The notes: generated by a model from the sequence alone, not told the origin. Counted from the first letter of the stretch, positions 35,860-45,403 are shown. The stretch: 64,000 bases of DNA from Burkholderia pyrrocinia (GCF_018417535.1 NZ_CP070978.1:1674001-1738000); one strand, 5' to 3'. Numbers and translations are program-made.

Positions 35860-36657
35860 TTACTGCGTATCCTGCTTCGCACGTTCCGCCGCCGCGATGA
35901 TCGCGTCGGCCACGGCCTTCGGCTGGCTCAGCATCGCGACATGGCTGCCGTTCACGCGCGTGACCGTTGCGCCGATCTGCTTCGCCATCGCTTCCTGCAG
36001 CTTCGGATCGATCATCCGGTCCTGCGTCGCGACGACGAACGACGACGGCTTCGCATGCCATGCGGCCTGCGTAACCTTCTCCGAAATGCAGCCACCGTAC
36101 CACGGCCCCTGAGTTGCTGCGACGATGCGCTGCTGCGCAGGCGGCAGGTCCGGCGCGAAATCCTGCGCGATCGCCTTGTCCGACAGCCGCGTGAAACCGC
36201 CTGCGTCCTTGCGCAACTCACCGGCCCATGCCGGTGCAGGCAGCCCTTGCGTGACGTCGGCGATCGATTGGCCGTTGTCGGGCGCGAACGCCGCGACATA
36301 GACGAGCGACTTCACCTTGTCGTCGTTGCCCGCATCGCTGATCACGACGCCGGCCCACGAATGGCCGACCAGCACGACCGGCCCCTTCTGCTCGTCGATC
36401 GTGCGCTTCGTCGCGGCCGCATCGTCGGCGAGCGAGCTCAGCGGGTTCTGAACCGACACCACGTGCAGCCCGCGCGCCTCGAGCAGCGGAATCACGCGGT
36501 TCCAGCTCGACCCGTCGGCAAACGCGCCGTGCACGAGCACGACGTTCGTGCCCTTCAGGTCGTCCTTCGGCGCGGCCTGCGCCGCGACCACACCGAACAG
36601 TCCTCCGATCATTGCGGCGGATACCAGAACCCGTTTCGTGAAACGAATCATTGTCAT
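35860..36657 (-). CDS. secreted alpha/beta hydrolase
   Basis: A 265-residue hydrolase with signal peptide (VLVSAAMIGGLFGVVAAQAA). The fold's motifs follow: VVLVHGAFADGSSWNRVIPLLEARG (oxyanion region), nucleophile Ser in VLVGHSWAGVVI, acidic residue near ATQDRMIDPKLQ and His in VNGSHVAMLSQP. It resembles EstC-like/salicylate-esterase-type hydrolases; substrate unknown. AAGGAG precedes the ATG at 36657. Confidence 0.9.
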   Translation of the reverse strand: MTMIRFTKRVLVSAAMIGGLFGVVAAQAAPKDDLKGTNVVLVHGAFADGSSWNRVIPLLEARGLHVVSVQNPLSSLADDAAATKRTIDEQKGPVVLVGHSWAGVVISDAGNDDKVKSLVYVAAFAPDNGQSIADVTQGLPAPAWAGELRKDAGGFTRLSDKAIAQDFAPDLPPAQQRIVAATQGPWYGGCISEKVTQAAWHAKPSSFVVATQDRMIDPKLQEAMAKQIGATVTRVNGSHVAMLSQPKAVADAIIAAAERAKQDTQ

Positions 36658-36746
36658 GCTCCTTTCTGTCGTGTTGTTCGAAATGAAGTCCTGTGCATGC
36701 CGCCGCGCCGCGTGTGCATGACAGCGGCACCGACGGCAGCCGCGGA

Positions 36747-37070
36747 TCACGAATGCGCATAGAGATCGTCGGCGGCGTTCCGTGCGGAGCGCCCTTGCGC
36801 CGCAACGCGATGGCCTGCGGGCGACGCATCGGCGACGTTGTCGCCCGGTGATTTCGACGGGCCGTTCTGGTCGGAGCGGACCACCTGCAATGCGGCCGCG
36901 ACGTCGTCCGGATAGTGCGGCTCGCTGCGGGCCGGGTTGTAGCCGGCCTGTTCCAGCCTGACGAGTTCGGCACGCACGTCGGCACGCGTGAGGCCGTGGC
37001 CGGCATCGGCGAAAGACAATGCGGGGATGGCAGCGAGAACGGCAACAGCGAGGAGTCGGGTGGCTTTCAT
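36747..37070 (-). CDS. DUF4148 small secreted protein
   Basis: The 107-residue protein has a signal peptide (LLAVAVLAAIPALSFA) and the burkholderial DUF4148 pattern LTRADVRAELVRLEQAGYNPARSEPHYPDDVAAALQVV. Function of the family is unknown; it is probably periplasmic. TAGGAGAA precedes the ATG. Separated from the hydrolase by 89 nt. Confidence 0.9.
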   Translation of the reverse strand: MKATRLLAVAVLAAIPALSFADAGHGLTRADVRAELVRLEQAGYNPARSEPHYPDDVAAALQVVRSDQNGPSKSPGDNVADASPAGHRVAAQGRSARNAADDLYAHS

Positions 37071-37289
37071 GAGTGTTCTCCTAAAAGGAAGGGGGCATTC
37101 AATCATTCGGCATCCGATGCAAACGTCTGGCATCGAACGTTTCCTGCATGTCGACAGTAGAACCCGCTCACGTATCCGGCATGTTTCCGAAACCGGTGCT
37201 TTATGCATGCCAGTTTTTCCGGAATGGCCTCGGATACAGTGCGATACAAACCCGCATGCCGCAGCGTTCTCCCACGTACGCGCACCAGA

Positions 37290-37320
37290 AAAAAAGGCGT
37301 GCCTCGCTCGGCACGCCTTT
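37290..37320 (-). terminator. rho-independent terminator after the cytochrome P460 gene
   Basis: Stem AAAGGCGTGCC/GGCACGCCTTT with a six-base loop, followed on the minus strand by a T-run. It lies about 30 nt past the stop at 37348 and ends the hydrolase-P460 transcript. Confidence 0.92.
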
Positions 37321-37347
37321 CCGTCCAACCCGTCGCTTCGAGTCACG

Positions 37348-37887
37348 TCACGGCGCGAGCCGCGTGAACACGTAGTCATGGTTCTTCACACGCGCCTGAT
37401 GACAGGCAAAGCACGTCCGGTGCTGGCCGATATCGGCCGGCACGCCGTTGATGAAGCGCCCGAAACCCCAGCCGCCCGTCGACGCATAACGACGCGAGTC
37501 CTTCACCATCACCTGCACGGTCGTCGCCCGGCCCGGCACCGTCGCCGGCGCGAACTCGTCGGACTGCTTGCGCTTGTACGCGAGCTTCACGAGGATCGTG
37601 CCGTCCGGAAACGGCAGCGTCGCCTGTTCGAGCGCGCGGATCGCGACGGGGTTGCCGAGCACCACGCGCAGTTCGTCGAGCGGCGCGGCCTCTTCGGCCG
37701 GCGCGACCATTTCCCACTTCCGGTAGCCGGGCGGGATCGTCACGCCGTAGATCGGCGACGCGGCCGGTTTCGGCTGTTGCGCGAACGCGGCCGGACCGCT
37801 CGCCGACAGCGCACCGGCCAGCAATGCGCCCGCAACGAGCGCGCGGCCCATGTCGCGACGCAGGATGCCACTGCGTGCCGTCGTCAC
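37348..37887 (-). CDS. cytochrome P460 family periplasmic protein
   Basis: The 179 residues include a signal sequence (MGRALVAGALLAGALSASGPAAFAQ) after a GTG start. The P460 domain follows: IPPGYRKWEMVAP, FPDGTILVKLAYKRK, VQVMVKDSRRYASTGGWGFGRF and heme-binding CFACH. The family includes hydroxylamine oxidases and cyt c'-beta proteins. The GTG overlaps the stop of the upstream hydrolase gene as GTGA, preceded by GGAG, so the two are translationally coupled. Confidence 0.9.
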   Translation of the reverse strand: MTTARSGILRRDMGRALVAGALLAGALSASGPAAFAQQPKPAASPIYGVTIPPGYRKWEMVAPAEEAAPLDELRVVLGNPVAIRALEQATLPFPDGTILVKLAYKRKQSDEFAPATVPGRATTVQVMVKDSRRYASTGGWGFGRFINGVPADIGQHRTCFACHQARVKNHDYVFTRLAP

Positions 37888-38927
37888 AGATGCTCCACTT
37901 GCAGGATCGCGTCGGCAAACGCCTGCGGCGCTTCCTGCGGCAGGTTGTGGCCGATGCCGCCGGTAATCGTCCGGTGCTGGTACTTGCCCGTGAATTTCTT
38001 CGCGTACGCGGCCGGGTCCGGATGCGGCGCGCCGTTCGCGTCGCCTTCCATCGTGATCGTCGGCACGGGAATCGCCGGCCCGGCGGCGAGCCGCCGCTCG
38101 ATGTCGTCGTATTGCGCTTCGCCCTTCGCGAGCCCGAGGCGCCAGCGATAGTTGTGGATCACGACGGCCACGTGGTCGGGGTTCTGGAACGATGCGGCCG
38201 TGCGCGCATAGGTTTCGTCGGAGAACTGCCACTTCGGCGACGCGAGCTTCCAGATCAGCTTGTTGAACGCATCACGATTCGCCGCGTAGCCGAGCTCGCC
38301 GCGCTCGGTCGTGAAATAGAACTGATACCACCACTGAAGTTCCGCCTGCGGCGGCAGCGGCTTGCGGTTCGCCTCCTGGCTGCCGATCAGGTAGCCGCTC
38401 ACCGACACCAGCGCCTTCACGCGCTGCGGCCACAGTGCCGCGACGGTGTCGGCCGTGCGTGCGCCCCAGTCGTAGCCGCCGAACACCGCGCGGTCGATCT
38501 TCAGCGCATCCATCAGCGCGACGATGTCGACGGCCGTCACCGCCTGCTGGCCGTTGCGCACCGTATCGGCCGAGCGGAACGTCGTCGATCCGTAGCCGCG
38601 CAGGTACGGCACGATCACGCGATAACCGGCCGCGACCAGCAGCGGCGCGACTTCCGCGTAGCTGTAAATGTCGTACGGCCAGCCGTGGAGCAGGAACACG
38701 ACGGGGCCGTTCGTCGGCCCGAGGTCCGCATACCCGACGTTGAGCACGCCCGCGTCGATCTGGTGGATCGTGCCCAGCGACGCGACGCCGGCCGTGCGCT
38801 TCGCGGTCGATGCATCGGGCGCCGACTGCGCGCGCGCCAGGTTGCCGAACCCGAGGTCGGCGAGGCTCAGGCTCGCCAGCGTCGTACCCAGGATCAGGCG
38901 GCGGCGGGTGTTTACGGTATCGGGCAT
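37884..38927 (-). CDS. Tat-exported alpha/beta hydrolase, epoxide-hydrolase/dehalogenase type
   Basis: A 347-residue protein with a twin-arginine signal (NTRRRLILGTTLASLSLADLGFG). Motifs: VVFLLHGWPYDIYSYAEVAPLL (HG oxyanion motif) and nucleophile Asp in VFGGYDWGARTA, as in epoxide hydrolases and haloalkane dehalogenases. The C-terminal GIGHNLPQEAPQAFADAIL supplies His. Export as a folded protein together with a P460 cytochrome is unusual. GGAGAACGAGTC precedes the ATG. Confidence 0.92.
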   Translation of the reverse strand: MPDTVNTRRRLILGTTLASLSLADLGFGNLARAQSAPDASTAKRTAGVASLGTIHQIDAGVLNVGYADLGPTNGPVVFLLHGWPYDIYSYAEVAPLLVAAGYRVIVPYLRGYGSTTFRSADTVRNGQQAVTAVDIVALMDALKIDRAVFGGYDWGARTADTVAALWPQRVKALVSVSGYLIGSQEANRKPLPPQAELQWWYQFYFTTERGELGYAANRDAFNKLIWKLASPKWQFSDETYARTAASFQNPDHVAVVIHNYRWRLGLAKGEAQYDDIERRLAAGPAIPVPTITMEGDANGAPHPDPAAYAKKFTGKYQHRTITGGIGHNLPQEAPQAFADAILQVEHL

Positions 38928-39547
38928 GACTCGTTCTCCATTGTCGATTGCGAAGGAAGGGGCCCGCGGCACGTGCGGGCATACGGATATCGCCGTTCGC
39001 AACGGCGGCGCATGGCACCGCGCCGCCGTGTGAAACGCTTCACCGGTTTTATATCCGAACCATCCGGATGCTTTGTATCGCAACGTATCTGTGTGCGAAC
39101 ACGACACACGGCGATTCAAAAATCGCTCGGGAAACGGCGGTTTTCGGCGGGCCGCGCGGCACACGCGGCCTCCGTGCGTCCTTGCGCCCGTGCGTCAGAA
39201 CAGCCTGGCGATCGCGGGCCGGCTGGGCACCGCGACTAGCAGCCCATGAACTGCACGGCTGTATTGAACGCGAGCAGGCACGAGTCGCCGGACGCATCGA
39301 CAGGCACCTCGTTAATGAAATACCCAACGATCTACAATAGAGACCTCGTTCAACACAATATCGATTCCTGGCCCGAAAGCGTGCTGCTCCGCCGACAGCA
39401 CGAACCAACGCAAATGCGGATCGCGCCTGACCGATGCTTGCTGCGCAACGATGGAATCGAGATGCTGGCGGCCAAGGCCCTGCGGCGCGACGTCCGGCTC
39501 CGGGGAAAGTCCGATGCCGTCGATGCGGAAAGCAAAGGAGACGGAAA
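38928..39547. other. intergenic, no supported gene
   Basis: The open frames here are short, overlap on both strands and look like nothing known. The plus-strand part just before 39548 should hold the NIPSNAP promoter; I could not pick a convincing one. Confidence 0.4.
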
Positions 39548-39889
39548 ATGAATCGATTGCTGGAAATCCGTACGTACCGCCTGAAGCCGGGAACGTTGCA
39601 CGCATTTCATGCGGCCATGCACCAGCATGCCGTTCCGATGATCCGTGCAAGCGGCATGGATGTCGTGTGCTACGGCCATTCGGACCACGAAGAAGAGAGC
39701 TACTGCCTCGTGCGGGCTTATGCCGACCGCCAGTCCCTGGAGACGGAGCAGGCGGCGTTCTACAACTCCAAGGAATGGCGGGAAGGTCCGCGCCAGGCGC
39801 TGGTCGTGCACATCGAGACGTACCTCAACACGCTGCTGTGGATGGCGGACGACGCTGTCGAGAGTCTTCGCACGCTCAATCCGTCGTGA
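39548..39889 (+). CDS. NIPSNAP family protein
   Basis: A 113-residue dimeric alpha-beta barrel type protein: LLEIRTYRLKPGTLHAFHAAMHQHAVPMI, then DEESYCLVRAYADRQSLETEQAAFYNSKEWREGPRQA and a final helical segment. Biochemical role unknown. AGGAGACGGAAA precedes the ATG at 39548; the longer frame to 39434 lacks similarity. Confidence 0.9.
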   Translation: MNRLLEIRTYRLKPGTLHAFHAAMHQHAVPMIRASGMDVVCYGHSDHEEESYCLVRAYADRQSLETEQAAFYNSKEWREGPRQALVVHIETYLNTLLWMADDAVESLRTLNPS

Positions 39890-40099
39890 CGGTCAGCCGG
39901 ATAAGGTGAAAACACATATGGGCTCTCAGCGCCACGCGACCGGCACTGCGCTCGATGCGCTCGTCCGTCTCGGCGCGGAAGTCTACCGGCCGTGCGGGCA
40001 GAACCTGTATCTGTGGGCCGCGCTTTGTCTGATTTGTACGCGTTTGTTTGTAGCCGATCCGCGGCGAGCGGCACGCGCCGCCGCTCGCCGGCATGACGC

Positions 40100-40804
40100 T
40101 CAGAGCGCCTTGACGATCGCGCCGTCGACGCGAATGTTCTGCCCGGTGATGTAGCCCGCACCGTCCGACAGCAGGAACGCGACCGTCTTCGCAATCTCGC
40201 CGGTCTTGCCGAAGCGGCCGGCCGGAATGCGCGCGACGATCTCCGGCGTTTCCGGCCAGCTATCGATGAAGCCCGGCAGCACCGCGTTCATCCGGATGTT
40301 CTCGGCCGCATAGCGTTCCGCGTAAAGACGCGTCCACGCGCTCAGCGCCGCACGCAGCGCCGACGACACCGGCATCGGCTGCTCGGGCGCGTCCGCCGCG
40401 AAGCTCGAGATGTTGACCACCGCGCCGCCGCGCTGCTGCTGGAAGATCGGCGTCACGCGGCGCATCACGCGCACGACGTTCAGCAGGATCAGGTCGAGCC
40501 CTGCGTGCCAGTTGTCGTCGGTGATCGCCAGCAGTTCGCCCTTCGGCGGATGCCCGGTGTTGTTCACGACCGCGTCGATCCGGCCGTAGCGCGCGACTGT
40601 TTCCTTTACGAGCCGGTCGATATCGGCTTCTTCCGTCACCGAGCCCTGGATGCCGAACCCGCCCAGTTCCTCGCCGAGCGCCACCGCGCTGCCCGACGGC
40701 GACATCAGCGCGACGCGATAGCCCGTTGCCGCCAGTTCACGCGCGATCGCCGCGCCCATGCCCTTGCCCGCCGCCGTGATCAATGCCACTTTTTCTACAG
40801 TCAC
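40100..40804 (-). CDS. SDR-family protein without the YxxxK catalytic pair
   Basis: A 234-residue Rossmann-fold protein: VALITAAGKGMGAAIARELA (TxxxGxG), VNNTG in place of NNAG, VVNISSF, and the ending GAGYITGQNIRVDGAIV. Where Tyr and Lys should follow the Ser, the sequence reads PVSSALRAALSAW, so Tyr is Ser and Lys is Arg. It may be a non-catalytic or altered SDR. GAGGAGTGGATC precedes a GTG at 40804, taken as start. Divergent from a LysR gene. Confidence 0.87.
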   Translation of the reverse strand: MTVEKVALITAAGKGMGAAIARELAATGYRVALMSPSGSAVALGEELGGFGIQGSVTEEADIDRLVKETVARYGRIDAVVNNTGHPPKGELLAITDDNWHAGLDLILLNVVRVMRRVTPIFQQQRGGAVVNISSFAADAPEQPMPVSSALRAALSAWTRLYAERYAAENIRMNAVLPGFIDSWPETPEIVARIPAGRFGKTGEIAKTVAFLLSDGAGYITGQNIRVDGAIVKAL

Positions 40805-40938
40805 GATCCACTCCTCGTTCGAATCCTGCCGTCGCGCAGCCGCCATTCGGCGCGCCATGGTGGTAATGTAGGCGCATCACACACGACTGTCGAACCAGTA
40901 TTTCTGCCTCCAGCCGATAGTTTTTCTACAGCCTGACG

Positions 40939-41832
40939 ATGCCGCCCCGCCCTTCCCGCCTGCCGCCGCTGAATGCGCTTCGCGCGTTCGAAGTGTCCGC
41001 GCGGCACCTCAATTTTCGCGCCGCGGCCGACGAGATCGGCGTGACGCAGGGCGCCGTCGCGCAGCAGGTGCGCCACCTCGAGGACGTGCTCGGCCTGAGG
41101 CTGTTCGAGCGCCTGCCGCGCGGCCTCGCGCTGACGCACGACGGCACCGCGTATTTCTCCGACGTGCAGCGCGCGCTGCACGCGATCGCAGACGCAACCG
41201 ACAAGCTCGTGAAGCGGCGCGCCGCGCTGACGATCAGCACGACGCCGTCGTTCGCGTCGAAATGGCTGATCCCGCGGCTCGCGCGGTTCACCGATGCGCA
41301 TCCCGACTACGACGTGCGCGTGATCGCCGACTCGCAACTCGCGACGTTCCGCCACGACGGCGTCGATCTCGCGATCCGCTACGGCAAGCCGCCGTTCGGC
41401 AAGCATCTCGCCGCGCATGCGCTGTTCCCGCTCGACGTGTGCGCCGTGTGCAGCCCCGCGCTGCTGGCCGCGCCCGCGTCGCCGCGTGCGCTCGCCGGCC
41501 ATGTGCTGCTGCACGATGCGCACGACCTGTGGCCCGAGTTCCTTGAAGCGATGCCCGAGCCTGTCGATATCGATCCGCACAAGGGGTTGCGCTTCAACCA
41601 GACGTCGCTCGCAATCGATGCGGCCGTCGCCGGCCAGGGGATTGCGCTCGCGACCGATCCTTTGGTCGAACGCGATATCGCGGCAGGCCGGCTGTGCAAG
41701 CCGTTCGATTTCGCGTTTCCGCTGTCGGTGGGGTTCTATCTCGTGTATCCGGCCGAGCGGCGCGACGACGATGCGATCGCCGTGATGCGCGACTGGATGA
41801 TCGGGCAGGCGGCGGCGGACGGGCGGCCTTGA
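40939..41832 (+). CDS. LysR-family regulator, GcvA-like
   Basis: The 297-residue regulator has LPPLNALRAFEVSARHLNFRAAADEIGVTQGAVAQQVRHLED and a binding domain beginning ALTISTTPSFASKWLIPRLARF, both of the GcvA/AmpR-like subgroup. It is divergent from the SDR gene with a 134-nt shared promoter region and probably regulates it. Confidence 0.92.
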   Translation: MPPRPSRLPPLNALRAFEVSARHLNFRAAADEIGVTQGAVAQQVRHLEDVLGLRLFERLPRGLALTHDGTAYFSDVQRALHAIADATDKLVKRRAALTISTTPSFASKWLIPRLARFTDAHPDYDVRVIADSQLATFRHDGVDLAIRYGKPPFGKHLAAHALFPLDVCAVCSPALLAAPASPRALAGHVLLHDAHDLWPEFLEAMPEPVDIDPHKGLRFNQTSLAIDAAVAGQGIALATDPLVERDIAAGRLCKPFDFAFPLSVGFYLVYPAERRDDDAIAVMRDWMIGQAAADGRP

Positions 41833-41848
41833 GCAGCCTTCGTCCGGA

Positions 41849-42445
41849 TCAGGGGGCGATCCAGCGGCCTTCGCAGCCGCTTTCGTTCAGCTCGAATACC
41901 GCTCGGCGATGGCCGGTGCGCGCGAGTTCGAGCCAGTCGATCCGTGTGACCGACATGTGGATCAGGCAAAAATTCTCGTAGCCGTCGCCGGTGGGCGCGG
42001 TGCCTTGGCTCGCCGAGACATGCGCGTCTTCAGGCGACTCGACCGGCGTGCCGGGCGGCAACGGCGCACGATACAACAGCAGCGTATGCGGACGGCTCGA
42101 TTGCCAGATCGCACGCCGCTGCGCTTCATCGTCACAGATCGACGCAACGCCTTCCGCGCGAATCTGCACGAGCGCATCGAGATCGTTCGCGACGATCGAG
42201 ATACGCGGATCGCGGCGCAACTCCGCGACTTTTTCCGAACGCACATCGGTATGAAACGACAGCACGCGATCGGCGCGGCTCACCTGACGCAACACGATCG
42301 TGCGCACCTTCGGCGCGCCATCGAGGCCGAGCGTTGCCGCCTGCAGCATCGTGAACGGCGAGCGCTGCACGCTGACGCCGGATTCAAGGCAGGACCAAAG
42401 GCGGTCGTACGTTTCGGTGAGCGATTCGGAGATTGAGTCGGACAT
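41849..42445 (-). CDS. pyridoxamine 5'-phosphate oxidase family flavoprotein
   Basis: A 198-residue split-barrel FMN protein: TMLQAATLGLDGAPKVRTIVLRQV, LSFHTDVRSEKVAELRRDPRISIVANDLDALVQIRAEG and a C-terminal IDWLELARTGHRRAVFELNESG. It is smaller and more divergent than PdxH, so a general FMN-dependent oxidoreductase is more likely than vitamin B6 synthesis. The start MSDSISESLTETYDRLW lacks a strong ribosome site. Confidence 0.87.
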   Translation of the reverse strand: MSDSISESLTETYDRLWSCLESGVSVQRSPFTMLQAATLGLDGAPKVRTIVLRQVSRADRVLSFHTDVRSEKVAELRRDPRISIVANDLDALVQIRAEGVASICDDEAQRRAIWQSSRPHTLLLYRAPLPPGTPVESPEDAHVSASQGTAPTGDGYENFCLIHMSVTRIDWLELARTGHRRAVFELNESGCEGRWIAP

Positions 42446-42539
42446 GAGGGGCGGCGGCAATCGTACGTGTGTCGATCGCGCAAGCTTAACCGTTTGCTTC
42501 GGAAACGGCTCGCGTGCGATGCGGCCGCCTTGGTGCCGT

Positions 42540-42737
42540 TCAGTTGTAGCCGAGTACGACCGGTGCCGCATCGCCGGCATCGCTCGCCGGCTCCGCGCCG
42601 AAGCGGCCGAGCACGTCGGCCACATACTGCGGCCCGGCGCTGATCTGCGACGAGCGATGCGCAACCGGCCGGTTATCGCCGGCGCCTGGCGCTACGCCCA
42701 TCGATACGGTGTCGTTGACGGTGATATTCACGTTCAT
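42540..42737 (-). CDS. 65-residue protein following the aminotransferase
   Basis: MNVNITVNDTVSMGVAPGAG to GDAAPVVLGYN; hydrophilic, Gly/Ala-rich, with no membrane segment and no recognised family. GAGGAGAC lies directly before the ATG, and the gene starts 6 nt after the aminotransferase stop, so it is clearly co-translated. Its size and tight link to a PLP enzyme would allow a substrate peptide or regulator, but that is speculative. Confidence 0.6.
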   Translation of the reverse strand: MNVNITVNDTVSMGVAPGAGDNRPVAHRSSQISAGPQYVADVLGRFGAEPASDAGDAAPVVLGYN

Positions 42738-42743
42738 GTCTCC

Positions 42744-43943
42744 TCACGCGGCCAGAGCCGCACCATACGCGCGCACGAGGCGCGCCACGCCTTCCCGGAT
42801 CGCGTCGACGTCCGGCGCGGCGAACGACAGGCGCAGCGACGCCGCGTCGACGTTGTCCGCGAAGAACGCCTTGCCGGGTACGAACACGATCTTGTTTGCG
42901 ATCGCCTGTTGCAGCAGCACGTCCGACGACACCGCGCCGATCCGCGCCCACACGAACATCCCGCCTTCGGGGCGATGGAATTCGATCGCATCGCCGAAAC
43001 CGTCGCACAGCGCGTCGCACATCGCGTCGCATTTGCGCTGGTACGCGGCCGTGATGCGTGGCAGATGGCGCTCGAGCGCGCCGTCGGCCAGATATTCGGC
43101 GGCGGCCGCCTGCGTCCACGGCGTGCTGCACAGGTCGACCGTCTGCTTCGCGATCACGCAGCGCCGCGCGATCTCGGCCGGCGCGATCGTCCAGCCCACA
43201 CGCAGCCCCGGCGCGACGATCTTCGACAGGCTCGCGAAATGCACGATCCAGTCGCGCGCGCCGTCCACGTCGTCGGCGAGCGCAAGCATCGACGGCACGG
43301 CTTCGCCCGCGAAGCGCAGGTCGCCGTACGGATCGTCCTCGATGATCAGGAAACGGTATTGCACCGCGAGGCGCAGCAGCTTCAGCCGGCGTTCGCGCGT
43401 GAGCGTCGCACCTGTGGGGTTCGCGAAGGTCGGGACGGTGTAGAGCAGCTTCGGCTGTGCGATCGCGCCGGACGCGAGCTGTGCTGCGAGGCGGTCGACG
43501 TCGAGGCCTTCGCCGTCCACCGGAATCGTCACGATGCGCGCCTGCTGCAGACGCATCGCCTGCAGCGTCGCCGGGTAAGCCGGTTGTTCGGTCAGCACGA
43601 CGTCACCGGGCGACACCATCACGCGCAGCAGCAGGTCGAGGCCCTGCTGCGAGCCGGTCGTGACGAGCAGTTCGGCCGGCGTGCACGCGACGCGGCGACG
43701 CGCCATCAGCGCGATCAGTTGCTGCTTCAGTTCGGCGAGGCCGTCGGTCGGGCCGTATTGCAGGCAGCGGACGGGCTGCGCGTACGCGCGTTCGGCGGCC
43801 GTGTTCAGGCCGTCGACGTCGAACAGGTCGCTGGCCGGATAGCCGCCCGCGAAGGAAATCATGCCCGGTTCGGACAGGTACTTGAACAACTCGCGAATCG
43901 GCGAGCCGGCGGGATTCTGGAATGAGGGAGTGAACGCGTACAT
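42744..43943 (-). CDS. PLP-dependent class I/II aminotransferase (2-aminoadipate aminotransferase/MocR-like)
   Basis: The 399-residue enzyme begins MYAFTPSFQNPAGSPIRELFKYLSEPGMISFAGGYPASDLFDV. It has YGPTDGLAELKQQL, TTGSQQGLDLLLRVMVSPGDVVLTEQPAYPATL and TVPTFANPTGATLTRERR. PLP Lys is in HFASLSKIVAPGLRVGW. This is the fold-type I group with LysN/2-aminoadipate and aromatic aminotransferases; substrate not determined. It lacks the GntR domain of MocR proteins. Start at 43943 by homology. Confidence 0.92.
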   Translation of the reverse strand: MYAFTPSFQNPAGSPIRELFKYLSEPGMISFAGGYPASDLFDVDGLNTAAERAYAQPVRCLQYGPTDGLAELKQQLIALMARRRVACTPAELLVTTGSQQGLDLLLRVMVSPGDVVLTEQPAYPATLQAMRLQQARIVTIPVDGEGLDVDRLAAQLASGAIAQPKLLYTVPTFANPTGATLTRERRLKLLRLAVQYRFLIIEDDPYGDLRFAGEAVPSMLALADDVDGARDWIVHFASLSKIVAPGLRVGWTIAPAEIARRCVIAKQTVDLCSTPWTQAAAAEYLADGALERHLPRITAAYQRKCDAMCDALCDGFGDAIEFHRPEGGMFVWARIGAVSSDVLLQQAIANKIVFVPGKAFFADNVDAASLRLSFAAPDVDAIREGVARLVRAYGAALAA

Positions 43944-44304
43944 GTCGTCGTGAGCTGGATGGCGCGGACGGCCGGGATAGCCGTCTGGTGCCGGCCGTCG
44001 CGGTGCTTCTGGCGCCACGGCGGCGAATTCGAGCCACGATTGTCGATAGTCATTAAGGCCGCGGCAAACGATATCTATGCACTAGGTCTTGCGGTTTGGT
44101 CATTAAATGGGGGGATCTGCTTGAGGAAAGCCGAACTGAAATGGATGTCACCGTTTTGCCTGGATAAATGCCGTGCAATTTGGCGGGCAATGCCCACCTA
44201 CGCGGCGCTACAACCGTCAACGATTTGGACCGTCACGTCGAGTGACCGAATCTGGCCGGGAAGCGTCACCGTCATATAGAATGGTGCGCTTTGCCCGTAC
44301 TCCC
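43944..44304. other. intergenic between divergent aminotransferase and rdgC
   Basis: No gene recognised. The middle (about 44060-44180) is AT-richer than its surroundings and probably carries the divergent promoters. Confidence 0.4.
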
Positions 44305-45228
44305 ATGTGGTTCAAAAATCTTCAGCTTCATCGTCTTCCGGCACCTTGGGCCGTTACCCTCGATCAGATGGAAAAATGGCTGGCGCCCTACGCGTTTCAG
44401 CCGGGCAACAGCGTCGAGATGCAGAGCCTCGGATGGGCGTCGCCGCGTGACGACGGCGCGCTCGTGTATTCGATCAACCGGCAGATGCTGCTGGTGTTTC
44501 GTGCCGAAAAGAAGCTGCTCCCGGCGTCGGTCGTCAATCAGGTGACCAAGGCCCGGGCGCTTGAAGTCGAGGAGCAGCAGGGCTTCAAGGTGGGGCGAAA
44601 ACAGCTGCGCGAACTCAAGGAGCAGGTTACCGACGAACTGCTGCCGCGCGCGTTCACCATTCGCCGCGATACCCGCGTGTGGATCGATACGGCGAACGGC
44701 TGGCTCGTCATCGATGCGGCTGCACAGGCTCTTGCCGACGACGTTCGCGGCCTGCTCGTCAAATCGATCGATCAGTTGCCGCTCGCCGGCGTTCATGTGG
44801 CGCTTTCGCCGGTCGCCGCGATGACGGATTGGCTGCTGTCCGGCGAGGCGCCGGGCGGATTCACCGTGGACCAGGACGCCGAGTTGCGCTCGAGCGGCGA
44901 AGGCGGCGCCACGGTGCGATACGTCGGCCACGCGCTGGAAGCGAACGACATGCGCCGGCACATCGAGGCTGGCAAACAATGCATGCGTCTCGCGATGACC
45001 TGGAATGACCGGATCTCCTTCGTGCTGACACCGTCGCTGACGATCAAGCGTGTCACGCCGCTCGACGTGATCAAGGAGGCGGCGGATCCCACCGCGCAGA
45101 ACGACGATGAACGCTTCGACTCGGATGTCACGCTGATGACGGGTGAATTGGCACGGATGTTGACCGATCTTGTCGATATCCTGGGTGGCGATCAGCACGA
45201 CTCGCTTCATCCGGCGGCAGCGGCCTGA
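44305..45228 (+). CDS. rdgC: recombination-associated protein RdgC
   Basis: Ring-shaped dsDNA-binding protein that modulates RecA; 307 residues, the usual length. [47 protein letters not shown] is the conserved opening, followed by [20 protein letters not shown] and [25 protein letters not shown]. The frame extends to 44173, but the family starts at MWFKN. Confidence 0.96.
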   Translation: MWFKNLQLHRLPAPWAVTLDQMEKWLAPYAFQPGNSVEMQSLGWASPRDDGALVYSINRQMLLVFRAEKKLLPASVVNQVTKARALEVEEQQGFKVGRKQLRELKEQVTDELLPRAFTIRRDTRVWIDTANGWLVIDAAAQALADDVRGLLVKSIDQLPLAGVHVALSPVAAMTDWLLSGEAPGGFTVDQDAELRSSGEGGATVRYVGHALEANDMRRHIEAGKQCMRLAMTWNDRISFVLTPSLTIKRVTPLDVIKEAADPTAQNDDERFDSDVTLMTGELARMLTDLVDILGGDQHDSLHPAAAA

Positions 45229-45319
45229 ACTCCGTCGGCTGTCGAGGATCATCGCCCTGCGACGGCGAGGTTTCACGCCGACGCGACAGTTCGATGAGGA
45301 CCGTCGCCGCCCTGGCGGC

Positions 45320-45345
45320 GGGTCGCGACCGGGCGCTCGCGACCC
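45320..45345. terminator. strong hairpin between convergent rdgC and malic enzyme genes
   Basis: Nine-base arms GGGTCGCGA/TCGCGACCC with an 8-base loop. No T-run follows on either strand, so it may be a bidirectional barrier rather than a classic intrinsic terminator. Confidence 0.45.
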
Positions 45346-45403
45346 GGTACCATCGTTCGCCCCAGTACGGCTCCGACGTCGGCTTCCCGAAAGAGCCAAT
45401 CAA

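Noticed and set aside
41849..42445. PdxH (vitamin B6 synthesis)
   Set aside because: Only general FMN split-barrel similarity; specific PdxH C-terminal PLP-binding pattern was not evident.
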